Positions 10,595-18,476 of a DNA stretch of 64,000 nucleotides are shown here, piece after piece. Within the stretch, counting starts at the first letter, position 1. Each line of letters starts with the position of its first letter. The position numbers and the translations under genes were made by a program. The DNA lies in NCBI RefSeq assembly GCF_002242805.1, contig NZ_MCGQ01000006.1, forward strand, positions 31,745 through 95,744, read 5' to 3'. This DNA comes from Streptomyces diastatochromogenes. GTDB taxonomy: Bacteria > Actinomycetota > Actinomycetes > Streptomycetales > Streptomycetaceae. A model generated the notes under the pieces. That model made no database searches, had not been told where the DNA came from, and worked only from the letters and a program-made list of their open reading frames with translations.

Positions 10595-11299
10595 TCACTT
10601 CCCGTAGACCTGCTTCCAACGCGCCCGGTGACGGGAGTCCCCCTGACCGCGACCATTCACACGGCTCAACGACCACAGGTACGCCCCGTTGTTCCACAAG
10701 CCGAGATGATCGCGATGGACGGCGAGAATGCCATGCTCCACCGCGAACCTTTCCGAGGGGCGGCTGAACCGTGTGGTCGTCACGAACACCGCCACGTCGG
10801 CCCGGAAGTGCACCTTCGCTCCCAGCAGGTCACGTAACTCACGGCTGGCGATGGTACTGCTGGGGGCATACCGCTTGCATTGGATCACCATCGTCCGGCC
10901 GTCAGGAAGCCGACCGACGACATCAGCACCGTTGTCGTGCGCACCGCCCACCCGCCGGACCCCCGTGCACCCGTCACGGCGGCACAGCGCGGCAACCAGC
11001 TCCTCGAACTCCGTCCCGGTCATCGCATCTACTTCGGCCAGGGTTCGCCGCCCCGCCGCCACCGCATCTCCCTGCCGCCAACGGCGGTCTCGGGCACGCA
11101 CCATCCGGTCCGTACGCCACAGCCACCAACTCACCGCTCCAGTGCCGCCAAGGAGCGCGCCTCCTACGACGTAGGGCAGCACCGCCGACCAGAACACCAC
11201 CAGCACGATCAGCATCCCGCCACTGCCGAGCACTATGGGCTTCGCCTCTGCTATCCGCCGACGACGACCAGCCGACATTCGTCCACGTCGAACAGCCAT
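10595..11299 (-). CDS. Membrane-anchored Mrr-family restriction endonuclease
   Basis: A 234-aa protein. A basic N-terminus is followed by two hydrophobic helices (about residues 20-65, including IVLGSGGMLIVLVVFW). The Mrr_cat PD-(D/E)XK domain follows: MTGTEFEELVAALCRRDG, GAHDNGADVVG (catalytic Asp) and VIQCKRY (Q-x-K core). ATG 11299 is chosen because GGGGGAGG lies just upstream; an in-frame ATG at 11341 lacks this. Soluble Mrr proteins cut modified DNA. Membrane-tethered homologues are common in Streptomyces and of unknown job. The gene points the same way as the helicase/HEPN pair, 243 bp upstream, so it could belong to the same island or be an independent neighbour. Confidence 0.82.
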   Translation of the reverse strand: MAVRRGRMSAGRRRRIAEAKPIVLGSGGMLIVLVVFWSAVLPYVVGGALLGGTGAVSWWLWRTDRMVRARDRRWRQGDAVAAGRRTLAEVDAMTGTEFEELVAALCRRDGCTGVRRVGGAHDNGADVVGRLPDGRTMVIQCKRYAPSSTIASRELRDLLGAKVHFRADVAVFVTTTRFSRPSERFAVEHGILAVHRDHLGLWNNGAYLWSLSRVNGRGQGDSRHRARWKQVYGK

Positions 11300-11364
11300 T
11301 TCGACCTCCCCCGCAGCATCCTGAACTGAGAGTCTCGACAACCCAGGGCAAGTCGGGAAGAGCG

Positions 11365-11386
11365 TGAGTCAGCCATGGCTGACTCA
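11365..11386. promoter_or_regulatory. 22-bp perfect palindrome upstream of the Mrr gene
   Basis: The half-site TGAGTCAGCCA is followed directly by its exact reverse complement, 66 bp upstream of the Mrr-gene start. It looks like a binding site for a dimeric regulator. No adjacent regulator gene explains it. Confidence 0.45.
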
Positions 11387-11429
11387 ACTCGTGCCACCAA
11401 CACGACACTTGATCCGTGGCGGCCCGGCG

Positions 11430-12007
11430 ACAGCACTCAACTCGTCGTCCTGCTGGTCAGCCTCACCCGCGGGGCGTCGCGCTCGGCACGCTCGATGTCG
11501 TCGTCGTGGCCCACGCGGAGGAACCCCGCGTGCCCAGGGGTGCTCCGGCACTCCTAGCCCTCAATGCCTTCAGTGCCCTCGTCTACGGCGCCGTACGCCA
11601 CTGGGCGCTCCCGCCGCGCGGCGGGCTCTGCTGCTGACCGTCTGCCTGGCACCGGGCTACGCGCTCCTGTGCCTGTTGCTCGGTCCCCCTTGATGGCCGG
11701 CCTATTGGTGCTGACCGGGCTGTTCCCCGCACCCGTGCTGACCGTCTCCTTCGTCCTGGTCGGAGAGCTCGCCCCGGCGGGCACCGTCACGGAGGCGTTC
11801 GCCTGGCTCGTCACGCTGATGACCTCGGGCATGGCGCTCGGGTCTGCCGCCGTCGGGCTCGTCCTGGAACACGGTGGTCCGAGTCGGGCGGCGGGGTGCG
11901 GCGTGGTGGGGCTTACGGTCAGCGCTCTCATGCTCCTGGCCGGGCAGTCCCGGCTGGCCGCGGACCGGCAGGCCGACGCCCCGGCTTCGGCTGTCTCCAC
12001 GGCATGA
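11430..12007 (+). pseudogene. MFS transporter remnant with frameshifts
   Basis: The C-terminal half of a major facilitator permease is spread over three frames: GVALGTLDVVVVAHAEE and NAFSALVYGAVRHWALP (to about 11620), then RALLLTVCLAPGYALLCLLL (about 11615-11690), then GLLVLTGLFPAPVLTVSFVL through GMALGSAAVGLVLEHGG to the stop at 12007. These match transmembrane helices 7-12 of drug-efflux-type MFS proteins. The N-terminal helices are gone. Two frame changes plus a missing start make it non-functional. Confidence 0.72.
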
Positions 12008-12453
12008 CGTGTACCGGGACGCGCTGTCGCGGCGGCCGCATCCAGTCGTGATCTTGGGAGTGGGACGGCAGAGAGAGGGGTGACCGGGGACCGTGGCGCC
12101 GCTGACGACGGTGCGGCTCCGGGTCGTCCGTGAACCGCGCCCCACAGGCGTAGGGCTCTGACCTGCCCGGACAAGCACGACTGTCCGTTTGGGTAGTGGA
12201 CGCCCGCTTCGTCGCGCGGGGAGGGGACGCAAGCACATACGCAGGCGGCGGCCGATGCCTGTCGTACGGTCTCGGAACCGGAGCATGCCGCAGCTGACCG
12301 GACAACCTCCAAACCCTCTTCCAGCCCCTCCGCGGCTGAAAACCGTTCGGCCCGGCACCGGCATCCGACCCGTCCATGGCTTCAAGGAGATCGACCCGCC
12401 CCGTCATCCACCACGGAATCGCGACGACGTCACGCACGGGACAACCAACCTCG
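12008..12453. other. Gene-free stretch
   Basis: I find no recognisable gene, RNA or strong hairpin here. Open frames exist on both strands but show no family signature and are rich in Arg/Pro, as expected for chance frames in GC-rich DNA. Confidence 0.5.
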
Positions 12454-13065
12454 TCACGGAGACCCTCGACCGGCGTCGGCGAGGGCGGCATCCACCAACG
12501 TCTCTGCGATGGATCGCGCGTACGCCATGACATGACGATTGTTCAGCGCGAGGCCACGCGCGGCCGCACCGTCGAAGAGCAGTGCCAGTTGCTCACCGAG
12601 GGTTTCCGGGTCGGCGACCCCGGCCTGCCGCGCGATGTCGGCGAGGCGGCGGGCACACCTCTTCTTCTTCGCGGCGGCCAGCTCGTGGGCGGGATGGCCG
12701 GGGTCCGGCACTTCGACGCTGACGTTCAAGAACGGGCATCCCCGGAACGGGGCCATGGTCTCCGCTGGTTTCCAGTCGAAGACGGCCAGAAGCTGCTCCC
12801 GCGGGCTCGCCGCCGCCAGTGTGGGCTGCTCGGGGGCGACGGGCTGGGGGGCGTCGTCCAACGACCGCAGATACGCCACGACGAGCTCGTCCTTGCTGCG
12901 GAAGTGCTGGTAGAGCGTGCGTTTGGACACTTCGGCGACGGTCGACAGCTGCTCGATCCCGGTCGCGTTGATCCCCTGTGCCGTGAACAGCTCAGTCGCC
13001 GCTCGGAGGATTCGCTCCCGGGCACCGCGGCCTTGACGTCGGCGTACAGCGGTGGGTTCGTTCAC
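12454..13065 (-). CDS. TetR-family regulator of the divergent aldo/keto reductase
   Basis: Transcriptional repressor with an N-terminal TetR helix-turn-helix (RERILRAATELFTAQGINAT, then VSKRTLYQHFRSKDEL) and a C-terminal ligand domain containing PFRGCPFLNVSVEV, a pattern typical of the YxaF/LmrA-like group. GTG 13065 is taken as start because a -10-like TATCCT lies 7 nt upstream, implying a leaderless transcript, and an operator-like palindrome overlaps this promoter. A further upstream start (13131) would run through the operator. It probably represses itself and the reductase at 13311. Confidence 0.88.
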   Translation of the reverse strand: MNEPTAVRRRQGRGARERILRAATELFTAQGINATGIEQLSTVAEVSKRTLYQHFRSKDELVVAYLRSLDDAPQPVAPEQPTLAAASPREQLLAVFDWKPAETMAPFRGCPFLNVSVEVPDPGHPAHELAAAKKKRCARRLADIARQAGVADPETLGEQLALLFDGAAARGLALNNRHVMAYARSIAETLVDAALADAGRGSP

Positions 13066-13071
13066 GCCCTC

Positions 13072-13093
13072 AAGGATACCGATCGTTTTACAT
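13072..13093. promoter_or_regulatory. TetR operator, copy 1
   Basis: A 22-bp site centred on CGATCG, close in sequence to the site at 13124-13145 (shared ACCGATCGTTTTAC / ACCGATCGTCTTAC). It overlaps the inferred -10 of the TetR gene, suggesting autorepression. Confidence 0.6.
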
Positions 13094-13123
13094 GGGCGAT
13101 CGCGGCAGCTATGGTGAAGCATC

Positions 13124-13145
13124 AAGTACACCGATCGTCTTACTT
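13124..13145. promoter_or_regulatory. TetR operator, copy 2
   Basis: Imperfect palindrome of form AAGTA-N3-CGATCG-N3-TACTT, 52 bp from copy 1 in the intergenic region facing the aldo/keto reductase. This is the expected arrangement for a divergon controlled by one TetR dimer pair. Confidence 0.62.
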
Positions 13146-13310
13146 AGCGACACCTGCCACGTCCGGCATCACGCCGCACGCGGATCGGCGCATCGGCTGC
13201 ACCGCGCCCGGCGGCCCCCGATGGCCTCGGCCGGGCCGCCGTCCCGCCTGGCGCCTCACCCACCACCGCTCATCTCGACCTCGACGGGTCATCAGCACGA
13301 AGGAGATCTG

Positions 13311-14366
13311 ATGCGTTACACGACCTTCGGACGACGGACAGGACTGCGCGTATCCGAGTACGCACTCGGGACGGGGAACTTCGGCACCCGCTGGGGCGCC
13401 GGCGCCGAGCCGGACGAGGCACGCCAGATTTTCGACGGGTTCGCCGAGGCCGGCGGCACGTTTCTCGACACGGCGGACAGCTACCAGTTCGGCGAGTCGG
13501 AGGAGCTGGTGGGGAAGTTCGTCGCCGCCGACCGTGACCACTTCGTCCTGGCCACCAAGTTCACCAACGGGGCCGCCCCGCAACCGGGCATCTCCCGGAC
13601 GGGCAACAGCCGCAAGAACATGGTCGCGTCACTGGAGGCGAGCCTGAGGCGCCTCGGGACGGACTACGTCGACCTGTACTGGGTCCACTTCCCCGACGAC
13701 CTCACCCCCATGGAGGAGATCCTGCGGGGACTGGACGACCTCGTCACGTCCGGCAAGATCCTCCACGTCGCTCTCTCCAACTTCCCCGCATGGCGGGTCT
13801 CCCGCGCTGTCACCCTCGCCGACCTGAAGAACTGGGCACCGGTCACGGGCATCCAGGTCGAGTACAGCCTCGTCGAGCGGACCGCCGACCGTGAGCTGCT
13901 GCCGATGGCCGAGAGCCTGGGACTCGGCGCCGCCCTGTGGTCCCCGCTCGGCGGCGGACTGCTCACCGGCAAGTACCGCCGCAGCGCCGAAGGGCGGCTG
14001 ACCGACCTCAAGGCGGTCATCCACACCGAGAGCACCGAACAGAAGACCGCCGTGGTCGACGCCGTTCTGGCCGTCGCCGAGGAGACCGGCGCGACCCCCG
14101 CCCAGGTGTCGGTGTCGTGGCTCCGCGAGCGTGCCGCCCAGGCGTCCGTCTCATACGTGCCGATCATCGGCCCGCGGAACCCCGCCCAGCTGGACGAGTA
14201 CCTGGCCGCCTTGGACGTCCGGCTCACACCGAAGCAGTTCGCACACCTGTCCGAGGTCAGCGCGATCCCCCTCGGGGTACCCCACGAAGCCGCCGCCGGC
14301 GCCCGGGACGCCGTCCAGGGAGGCGACGCCCGCCGCGTGACCCCGCCGGCCACACCGGTGGCCTGA
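13311..14366 (+). CDS. Aldo/keto reductase
   Basis: NADPH-dependent aldo/keto reductase (351 aa, (beta/alpha)8 barrel) of the Tas/YajO-like group. Visible features are the N-terminal GRRTGLRVSEYALGTGNFG, the catalytic Asp/Tyr region FLDTADSYQFGESEELVG, the Lys in VLATKFTNG, YVDLYWVHFPDD (His) and the cofactor-binding tail SYVPIIGPRNPAQL. ATG 13311 follows AGGAG at a good distance; conserved sequence starts immediately. It probably reduces aldehydes or ketones, and its natural substrate is unknown. Divergent from, and probably repressed by, the TetR gene at 12454. Confidence 0.92.
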   Translation: MRYTTFGRRTGLRVSEYALGTGNFGTRWGAGAEPDEARQIFDGFAEAGGTFLDTADSYQFGESEELVGKFVAADRDHFVLATKFTNGAAPQPGISRTGNSRKNMVASLEASLRRLGTDYVDLYWVHFPDDLTPMEEILRGLDDLVTSGKILHVALSNFPAWRVSRAVTLADLKNWAPVTGIQVEYSLVERTADRELLPMAESLGLGAALWSPLGGGLLTGKYRRSAEGRLTDLKAVIHTESTEQKTAVVDAVLAVAEETGATPAQVSVSWLRERAAQASVSYVPIIGPRNPAQLDEYLAALDVRLTPKQFAHLSEVSAIPLGVPHEAAAGARDAVQGGDARRVTPPATPVA

Positions 14367-14369
14367 TAC

Positions 14370-14405
14370 CCGAGGGCACTCCTCGGCCCCGAGGGCACTC
14401 CTCGG
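14370..14405. terminator. Tandem hairpin repeat after aldo/keto reductase
   Basis: Two identical 17-bp copies (14370-14386 and 14389-14405), each with a CCGAGG/CCTCGG stem and 5-nt loop. A double hairpin right after the stop codon is probably a terminator or RNA-stabilising element. Confidence 0.5.
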
Positions 14406-14519
14406 AGCAACGGTCCGCCGCTCGCCCCGTCGGACCGCTCTCCGCCCGCCCCGGGCCGACGGCGGCCGAGCAGGGCACACCCGCACACTTCCCCCCTCGG
14501 CCCCGGCACCTACCACCTA

Positions 14520-14548
14520 TTGCGCTCCCCCAATAACGAAGTTATGTT
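14520..14548 (+). promoter_or_regulatory. Promoter and embedded TetR operator of the SDR gene
   Basis: TTGCGC (14520-14525), 17-bp spacer, TATGTT (14543-14548), with seven bases to the ATG, so the mRNA should be leaderless. The palindrome ATAAC-GAA-GTTAT (14533-14545) lies over the spacer and -10. The same palindrome with another centre occurs at 16254-16266 beside the TetR gene. Confidence 0.65.
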
Positions 14549-14555
14549 ACGGGCC

Positions 14556-15464
14556 ATGAAACAAGACCTGGCAGGCCGAAGGCTGGTCGTCACGGGAGCC
14601 GCGCGCGGGATCGGGGCCGAGGTGGCACGGGTCGCCGCCGCCCGCGGCGCCCGACTGGCCCTCCTCGGACTCGAACCCGATCGATTGCGCGAGCTCGCCC
14701 ACACCCTGGGCCCTGACGCGTCCTGGCGGACGGCCGACGTACGCGACGGGGCCGCCCTGAAGTCGGCGATCGACGACTGTGCGCAGACCATGGGCGGCAT
14801 CGACATCATCGTCGCCAACGCGGGGGTCGCGGCCTACGGGACCGTACGGCAGACGGACGACGCGTCGTTCGAGCGGGTTCTGGACATCAACCTCAACGGT
14901 GTCTTCCGGACCCTGAAGTACGCGACGCCCCACCTGGAGCGCAGCCGCGGCCATGCGATGGTCGTGTCCTCCGCGCTGGCCTTCATGCCGCTGGCCTCGA
15001 TGGCCGCTTACGGCGCGAGTAAGGCCGGGGTGGAGATGCTGGCCCTGGCCTACCGCCAGGAGGTGGCCCATCTCGGCGTCACGGTCGGTCTGGTGCACCC
15101 CTCCTGGATCGACACGGACATCGTCCGGGGCGCCGAGGGCGACCTCCCCTCCTTCCAGGACCTGCGCAGACGGCTGCCGTACCCGGGCAACGTCACCACG
15201 AGCGTCCACCAGGCAGCCGCGGCGATCGTCGACGGAGTCGTCCGCCGGCGCAGCAGGGTGTACGTGCCACGTGCGATCGCCGCGGCCAACTGGGCGAAGG
15301 CAGCCGTCAATTCACCACTCGCATGGCCCTGGGCGCGGCGTTTCGCGGCCCGAGCCGTGCCCACCCTCGAACGCGAGGTGGAGGCACTGGGCCGGCATGA
15401 CCAGCTGGTACCTGGCGTCGACAGCCCCACCAGGAGTACCGGACCTTCCCGGCCGGGCACTTGA
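14556..15464 (+). CDS. Short-chain dehydrogenase/reductase (SDR)
   Basis: Classical SDR oxidoreductase (302 aa). Rossmann NAD(P)-binding motif VTGAARGIGAEVA, IIVANAGVAAYG, then the catalytic Ser in VVSSALAFMPLASMAAYGASKAG with Tyr-x3-Lys. The tail (about residues 255-302) is longer than in a minimal SDR and contains hydrophobic/basic helices, as in the group with a membrane-associated C-terminus. ATG 14556 is chosen from promoter spacing and the homology start. It sits opposite a TetR gene that carries the same operator, so probably repressed by it and induced by a ligand related to its substrate. Confidence 0.88.
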   Translation: MKQDLAGRRLVVTGAARGIGAEVARVAAARGARLALLGLEPDRLRELAHTLGPDASWRTADVRDGAALKSAIDDCAQTMGGIDIIVANAGVAAYGTVRQTDDASFERVLDINLNGVFRTLKYATPHLERSRGHAMVVSSALAFMPLASMAAYGASKAGVEMLALAYRQEVAHLGVTVGLVHPSWIDTDIVRGAEGDLPSFQDLRRRLPYPGNVTTSVHQAAAAIVDGVVRRRSRVYVPRAIAAANWAKAAVNSPLAWPWARRFAARAVPTLEREVEALGRHDQLVPGVDSPTRSTGPSRPGT

Positions 15465-15488
15465 GACGCATAGCGGACTGATCCTCCG

Positions 15489-16178
15489 TCAACTCCCTGC
15501 CATCGAGCCGAAAGAACGCAGTCCTTCCTCGTGCGAGGCCAGCGCGCGCTCCCGTTCGTCACCCAGCCCTACGGCGAAACCCACGCCCATCGGCAGCAGT
15601 ACCTGCACCACCGGGTCCTCGAACTCGGTGAAGTGCTCGGCCAATTCGAGGGTGATGTAGCCGTGGACGTAACTCCAGAGCTGGGCCGTCACGACGTCGG
15701 GGTCCTGCTGCGCCACCCGGCCGGAACCCACGAGCCGTGCGCACGCTTCGGTGACGACCGCGTAGGCCTTGCGGAAGGCCGGCGAGCGTCCGCTGAACCG
15801 GAGGTCGGCATCCGACAGCGGTCGGTAGGTGGCACGAGTGGACAGCCCGAACATCAGGTCGTACAGGTGAGGGTTCTCACCGGCGACCCGTCGGCAGGTC
15901 AACGCCATGACAAAGAGATCCGCGACGGCATCGTCGGTCACCGGCACCTGGGAGAAAGCCTTGCCGAGCTCCTCGAACCCGTGATCCGCAACGGCCCGGA
16001 CGAGCTCGGGGATGCCCCCGAAGTGGCTGTAGACCACCATCGTCGACAGGCCGCTGGCGGCCGCCACCGTACGCGCCTTGATGGCCGAAGGCCCCTGCTC
16101 GGCCAGGAGGCCGATCGTGGCGCTGATGAGCCGTTGCGGCACCCCCGGGGGCGCCGACGCTCTTGACGCGTCTCCCAT
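15489..16178 (-). CDS. TetR-family regulator
   Basis: TetR-type repressor (229 aa) with HTH region PQRLISATIGLLAEQG, then GLSTMVVYSHFGGIPELVRAV, and a C-terminal WHG/TetR_C-like domain (AQLWSYVHGYITLELAEHF). ATG 16178 follows GGAGG and GGTGG; the frame opens further upstream but without homology. Its upstream region carries the ATAAC-N3-GTTAT palindrome found also at the SDR promoter, so it probably controls itself, the SDR at 14556 and perhaps the acyl-CoA operon starting at 16541. Confidence 0.88.
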   Translation of the reverse strand: MGDASRASAPPGVPQRLISATIGLLAEQGPSAIKARTVAAASGLSTMVVYSHFGGIPELVRAVADHGFEELGKAFSQVPVTDDAVADLFVMALTCRRVAGENPHLYDLMFGLSTRATYRPLSDADLRFSGRSPAFRKAYAVVTEACARLVGSGRVAQQDPDVVTAQLWSYVHGYITLELAEHFTEFEDPVVQVLLPMGVGFAVGLGDERERALASHEEGLRSFGSMAGS

Positions 16179-16253
16179 GTATCCACCCGCCTCCGCAACC
16201 GACCTCTCACCGGAGGCGTAACGCCGACCGGAGTGACGGTTGCCACACACAAA

Positions 16254-16266
16254 ATAACTTGGTTAT
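16254..16266. promoter_or_regulatory. TetR operator ATAAC-TTG-GTTAT
   Basis: Perfect 5-bp arms around TTG, matching the arms of the site at 14533-14545. Located between the divergent TetR gene and the enoyl-CoA hydratase operon. Confidence 0.6.
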
Positions 16267-16540
16267 ACGAGTTCTCCACGCCAGGATACACATCACGAGT
16301 TGCACGGCGTCGCGAGCACTGCAGCAGCCCTCGGGGCGCTCATCACAGCAGGCCCGGGCCTCACGCACCAAAGCCGACGCAGGTCACGGGACCGCTCACG
16401 GTCGTATCCCCGCCGAACCGGCGCCCCACAGCGGCAGGCGGGTCGAGGCACCTCCGCGGCGATCCCCGCCCGCCTGGGCACACGCCGTTCCCTTCGTACC
16501 GCCCTCCCCTCACCACGGATTCAGCACGGGAGCAGATTCC
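16267..16540 (+). other. Long leader of the acyl-CoA operon
   Basis: With the adjacent operator this is a roughly 360-bp gap between divergent genes. I see no further gene; the distance implies a long 5' leader or an unseen second promoter. GGGAG stands before the ATG at 16541. Confidence 0.4.
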
Positions 16541-17524
16541 ATGAGAAAACCCGAAAAGGGCCATCTTGAGATCCAGGACGACGGAGCCGTCCTGACCGTC
16601 CGGGTCGACGGCGGGCCGCACGGCGTGTTCGGCCCCGACATCGCCGACCGGCTCAAGGAGCTGGTGGACCGGGTCGACCGCGATCCCGGCGTCCGTGCCG
16701 TCGTGTTCACGGGCGCGCACCCAGAGCGGTTCGTGAGCCACGCCGAGGTCCGGTGGCTTCAGGAGGAGGGCGCCGCGAGCCCTACCGTAGGCCGACGCGG
16801 TGCCGCCGCCGTCGTTCGTGTGGCGAAGGGTGTGGACCGGGCCCGGGTCCTGGAGCCTGTGGCGCGCAGGACCCCGTTGCGGGGAGCACTCCAGTTGGAA
16901 GCCCTGCACACGACCTTCCTCAAGATGAACGCCAGCGGGGTGCTCTTCGTCGCCGCCCTCAACGGCTCGGCTCTGGGCCTCGGTGCGGAGTTCGCCTGGG
17001 CGTGCGATCTGCGGGTGATGGCCGACGGAGAGTTCTTCATCGGCCAGCCGGAGATCCTTCTCGGCATCATTCCGGGCGGTGGCGGCACCCAGCGGCTGAC
17101 CCGCCTGATCGGCACCCACCGGTCTCTCGTCGCGATCCTCGAAGGCAAACCGTTCACCCCTGCTCAGGCTCTCGCCAACGGGGCGGTGGACGAGGTCGTT
17201 CCGCAGGGCGAGGTGGTCACGCGGGCGGTCGAACTCGCCCGGCACTTCGGCGCCCGGCCGAAGGGTTCGGTCGCCGCCGCCAAGAGGTCGGTGTACTTCG
17301 GCGGCTCGATGTCCCTGGCGGACGGCTTGCACGTCGAACGCACCGAGTTCTTCACCAGAGTTCTGTCGCGGGAGGGCCAGGAGTTGATGCTCGACTACAT
17401 GGACACGACGGACGCGACGGGGGAGCTTCCGCTGTACCGGCCGGACACCTACGCCGAGGCGCTCACGTCCGGCACCGTGCCCGGGCCCCGCTCGACGACC
17501 GACCGGAAGGTGAGCCGGCCATGA
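16541..17524 (+). CDS. Enoyl-CoA hydratase/isomerase (crotonase family)
   Basis: Crotonase-fold enzyme (327 aa) acting on a CoA thioester, first gene of a three-gene operon. The core is FVAALNGSALGLGAEFAWACD, then FIGQPEILLGIIPGGGGTQRL. Both residues matching the catalytic glutamates of enoyl-CoA hydratase (in GAE and QPE) are present, so true hydratase activity is possible. The first oxyanion-hole loop is unusual (FVSHAEVRWL), and an insertion of about 40 residues after it makes the protein longer than the usual 260 aa. The stop overlaps the next start by ATGA. Confidence 0.87.
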   Translation: MRKPEKGHLEIQDDGAVLTVRVDGGPHGVFGPDIADRLKELVDRVDRDPGVRAVVFTGAHPERFVSHAEVRWLQEEGAASPTVGRRGAAAVVRVAKGVDRARVLEPVARRTPLRGALQLEALHTTFLKMNASGVLFVAALNGSALGLGAEFAWACDLRVMADGEFFIGQPEILLGIIPGGGGTQRLTRLIGTHRSLVAILEGKPFTPAQALANGAVDEVVPQGEVVTRAVELARHFGARPKGSVAAAKRSVYFGGSMSLADGLHVERTEFFTRVLSREGQELMLDYMDTTDATGELPLYRPDTYAEALTSGTVPGPRSTTDRKVSRP

Positions 17525-18444
17525 CCACGCGGCTTCCCTTCGTCCGTCACGACGTCTCGTTCCCCTCCGGTGACAGCTCCTGCGCCGGATGGCTCTACCT
17601 CCCCTCCGGCGTCGCCTCGCCGCCGGTCGTCATCCTCGGCCACGGCCTCGGTGCCACCCGTGACATGCGCCTGGACGCCTTCGCCGAGCGTTTCGCCCAG
17701 GCGGGCATCGCCGCCCTGGCCTTCACCTACCGGCACTTCGGCGACAGCGGCGGCCACCCTCGCCAGTTGCTGTCGATCAAGCGCCAGCTCACCGACTGGG
17801 ATTCCGCCCTCGACTGGGTCAAGGCCCGCCGTGACGTGGACCGTTCACGCATCGCGGTGTGGGGCAGCTCGTTCGGCGGGGGGCATGCCATCACCGTGGC
17901 CTCGCGTCATCCCGAACTGTGCGCGGCCGTGGCCCAGTGTCCGTTCACCGACGGTCTGGCCTCGGCGCTCGCCCTCGGCCCGGTGGCCTCACTGAGGATG
18001 ACGCCCGTACTCGCCCGGGATCTGGCGGCCAGGATACGCGGCAAGGCACCGGTGATGGTCCCCATCGCCGCCTCCCCCGGTTCGCCCGCGTTGATGAACG
18101 CCGCGGACGCGCTGCCCGGTTACCAGGCGCTCGTGCCGAAGGGGAAGACGTTCCGCAACGAGGTCGCGGCGCGGGTCATCCCGACCATCGCCGCCTACCG
18201 GCCCGGCCGAGCGGCGAAGAAGGTCGTCATGCCGATCCTCTTCTGCGTCAGCGACACGGACTCCGTCACGCCTCCCGCACAGACACTCCGGTACGCGCGG
18301 ACCGCACCCCACGGCGAGGTCAAGCGGTACGCCGCGGGCCACTTCGACTTCTACACCGGCGAGACCTTCGAAGCCCTGGCGCGCGACCAGGTGGAGTTCC
18401 TGACCCGGCACCTCGCTCCGCTGCCCGCCTCTTCGGCCTCCTGA
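17521..18444 (+). CDS. Alpha/beta hydrolase (dienelactone-hydrolase/acyl-peptidase-like)
   Basis: Serine hydrolase (307 aa) coupled to the upstream hydratase by ATGA. GHGLGATRDM gives the oxyanion loop, GSSFGGGHA the nucleophilic Ser, and the Asp and His of the triad probably lie in FCVSDTDSVTPP and YAAGHFDFY. The family resembles the YcjY/UilS-type hydrolases. Within the operon it could cleave the ester, lactone or thioester that links the ligase and hydratase steps. Substrate unknown. Confidence 0.85.
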   Translation: MTTRLPFVRHDVSFPSGDSSCAGWLYLPSGVASPPVVILGHGLGATRDMRLDAFAERFAQAGIAALAFTYRHFGDSGGHPRQLLSIKRQLTDWDSALDWVKARRDVDRSRIAVWGSSFGGGHAITVASRHPELCAAVAQCPFTDGLASALALGPVASLRMTPVLARDLAARIRGKAPVMVPIAASPGSPALMNAADALPGYQALVPKGKTFRNEVAARVIPTIAAYRPGRAAKKVVMPILFCVSDTDSVTPPAQTLRYARTAPHGEVKRYAAGHFDFYTGETFEALARDQVEFLTRHLAPLPASSAS

Positions 18445-18476
18445 CCGGCTCGCCCACCGAAACAGGTACGCACGCC

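Noticed and set aside
14370..14405. CRISPR-like repeat
   Set aside because: Only two copies of 17 bp with a 2-bp gap; this is a tandem hairpin. No CRISPR array was found anywhere in the window.
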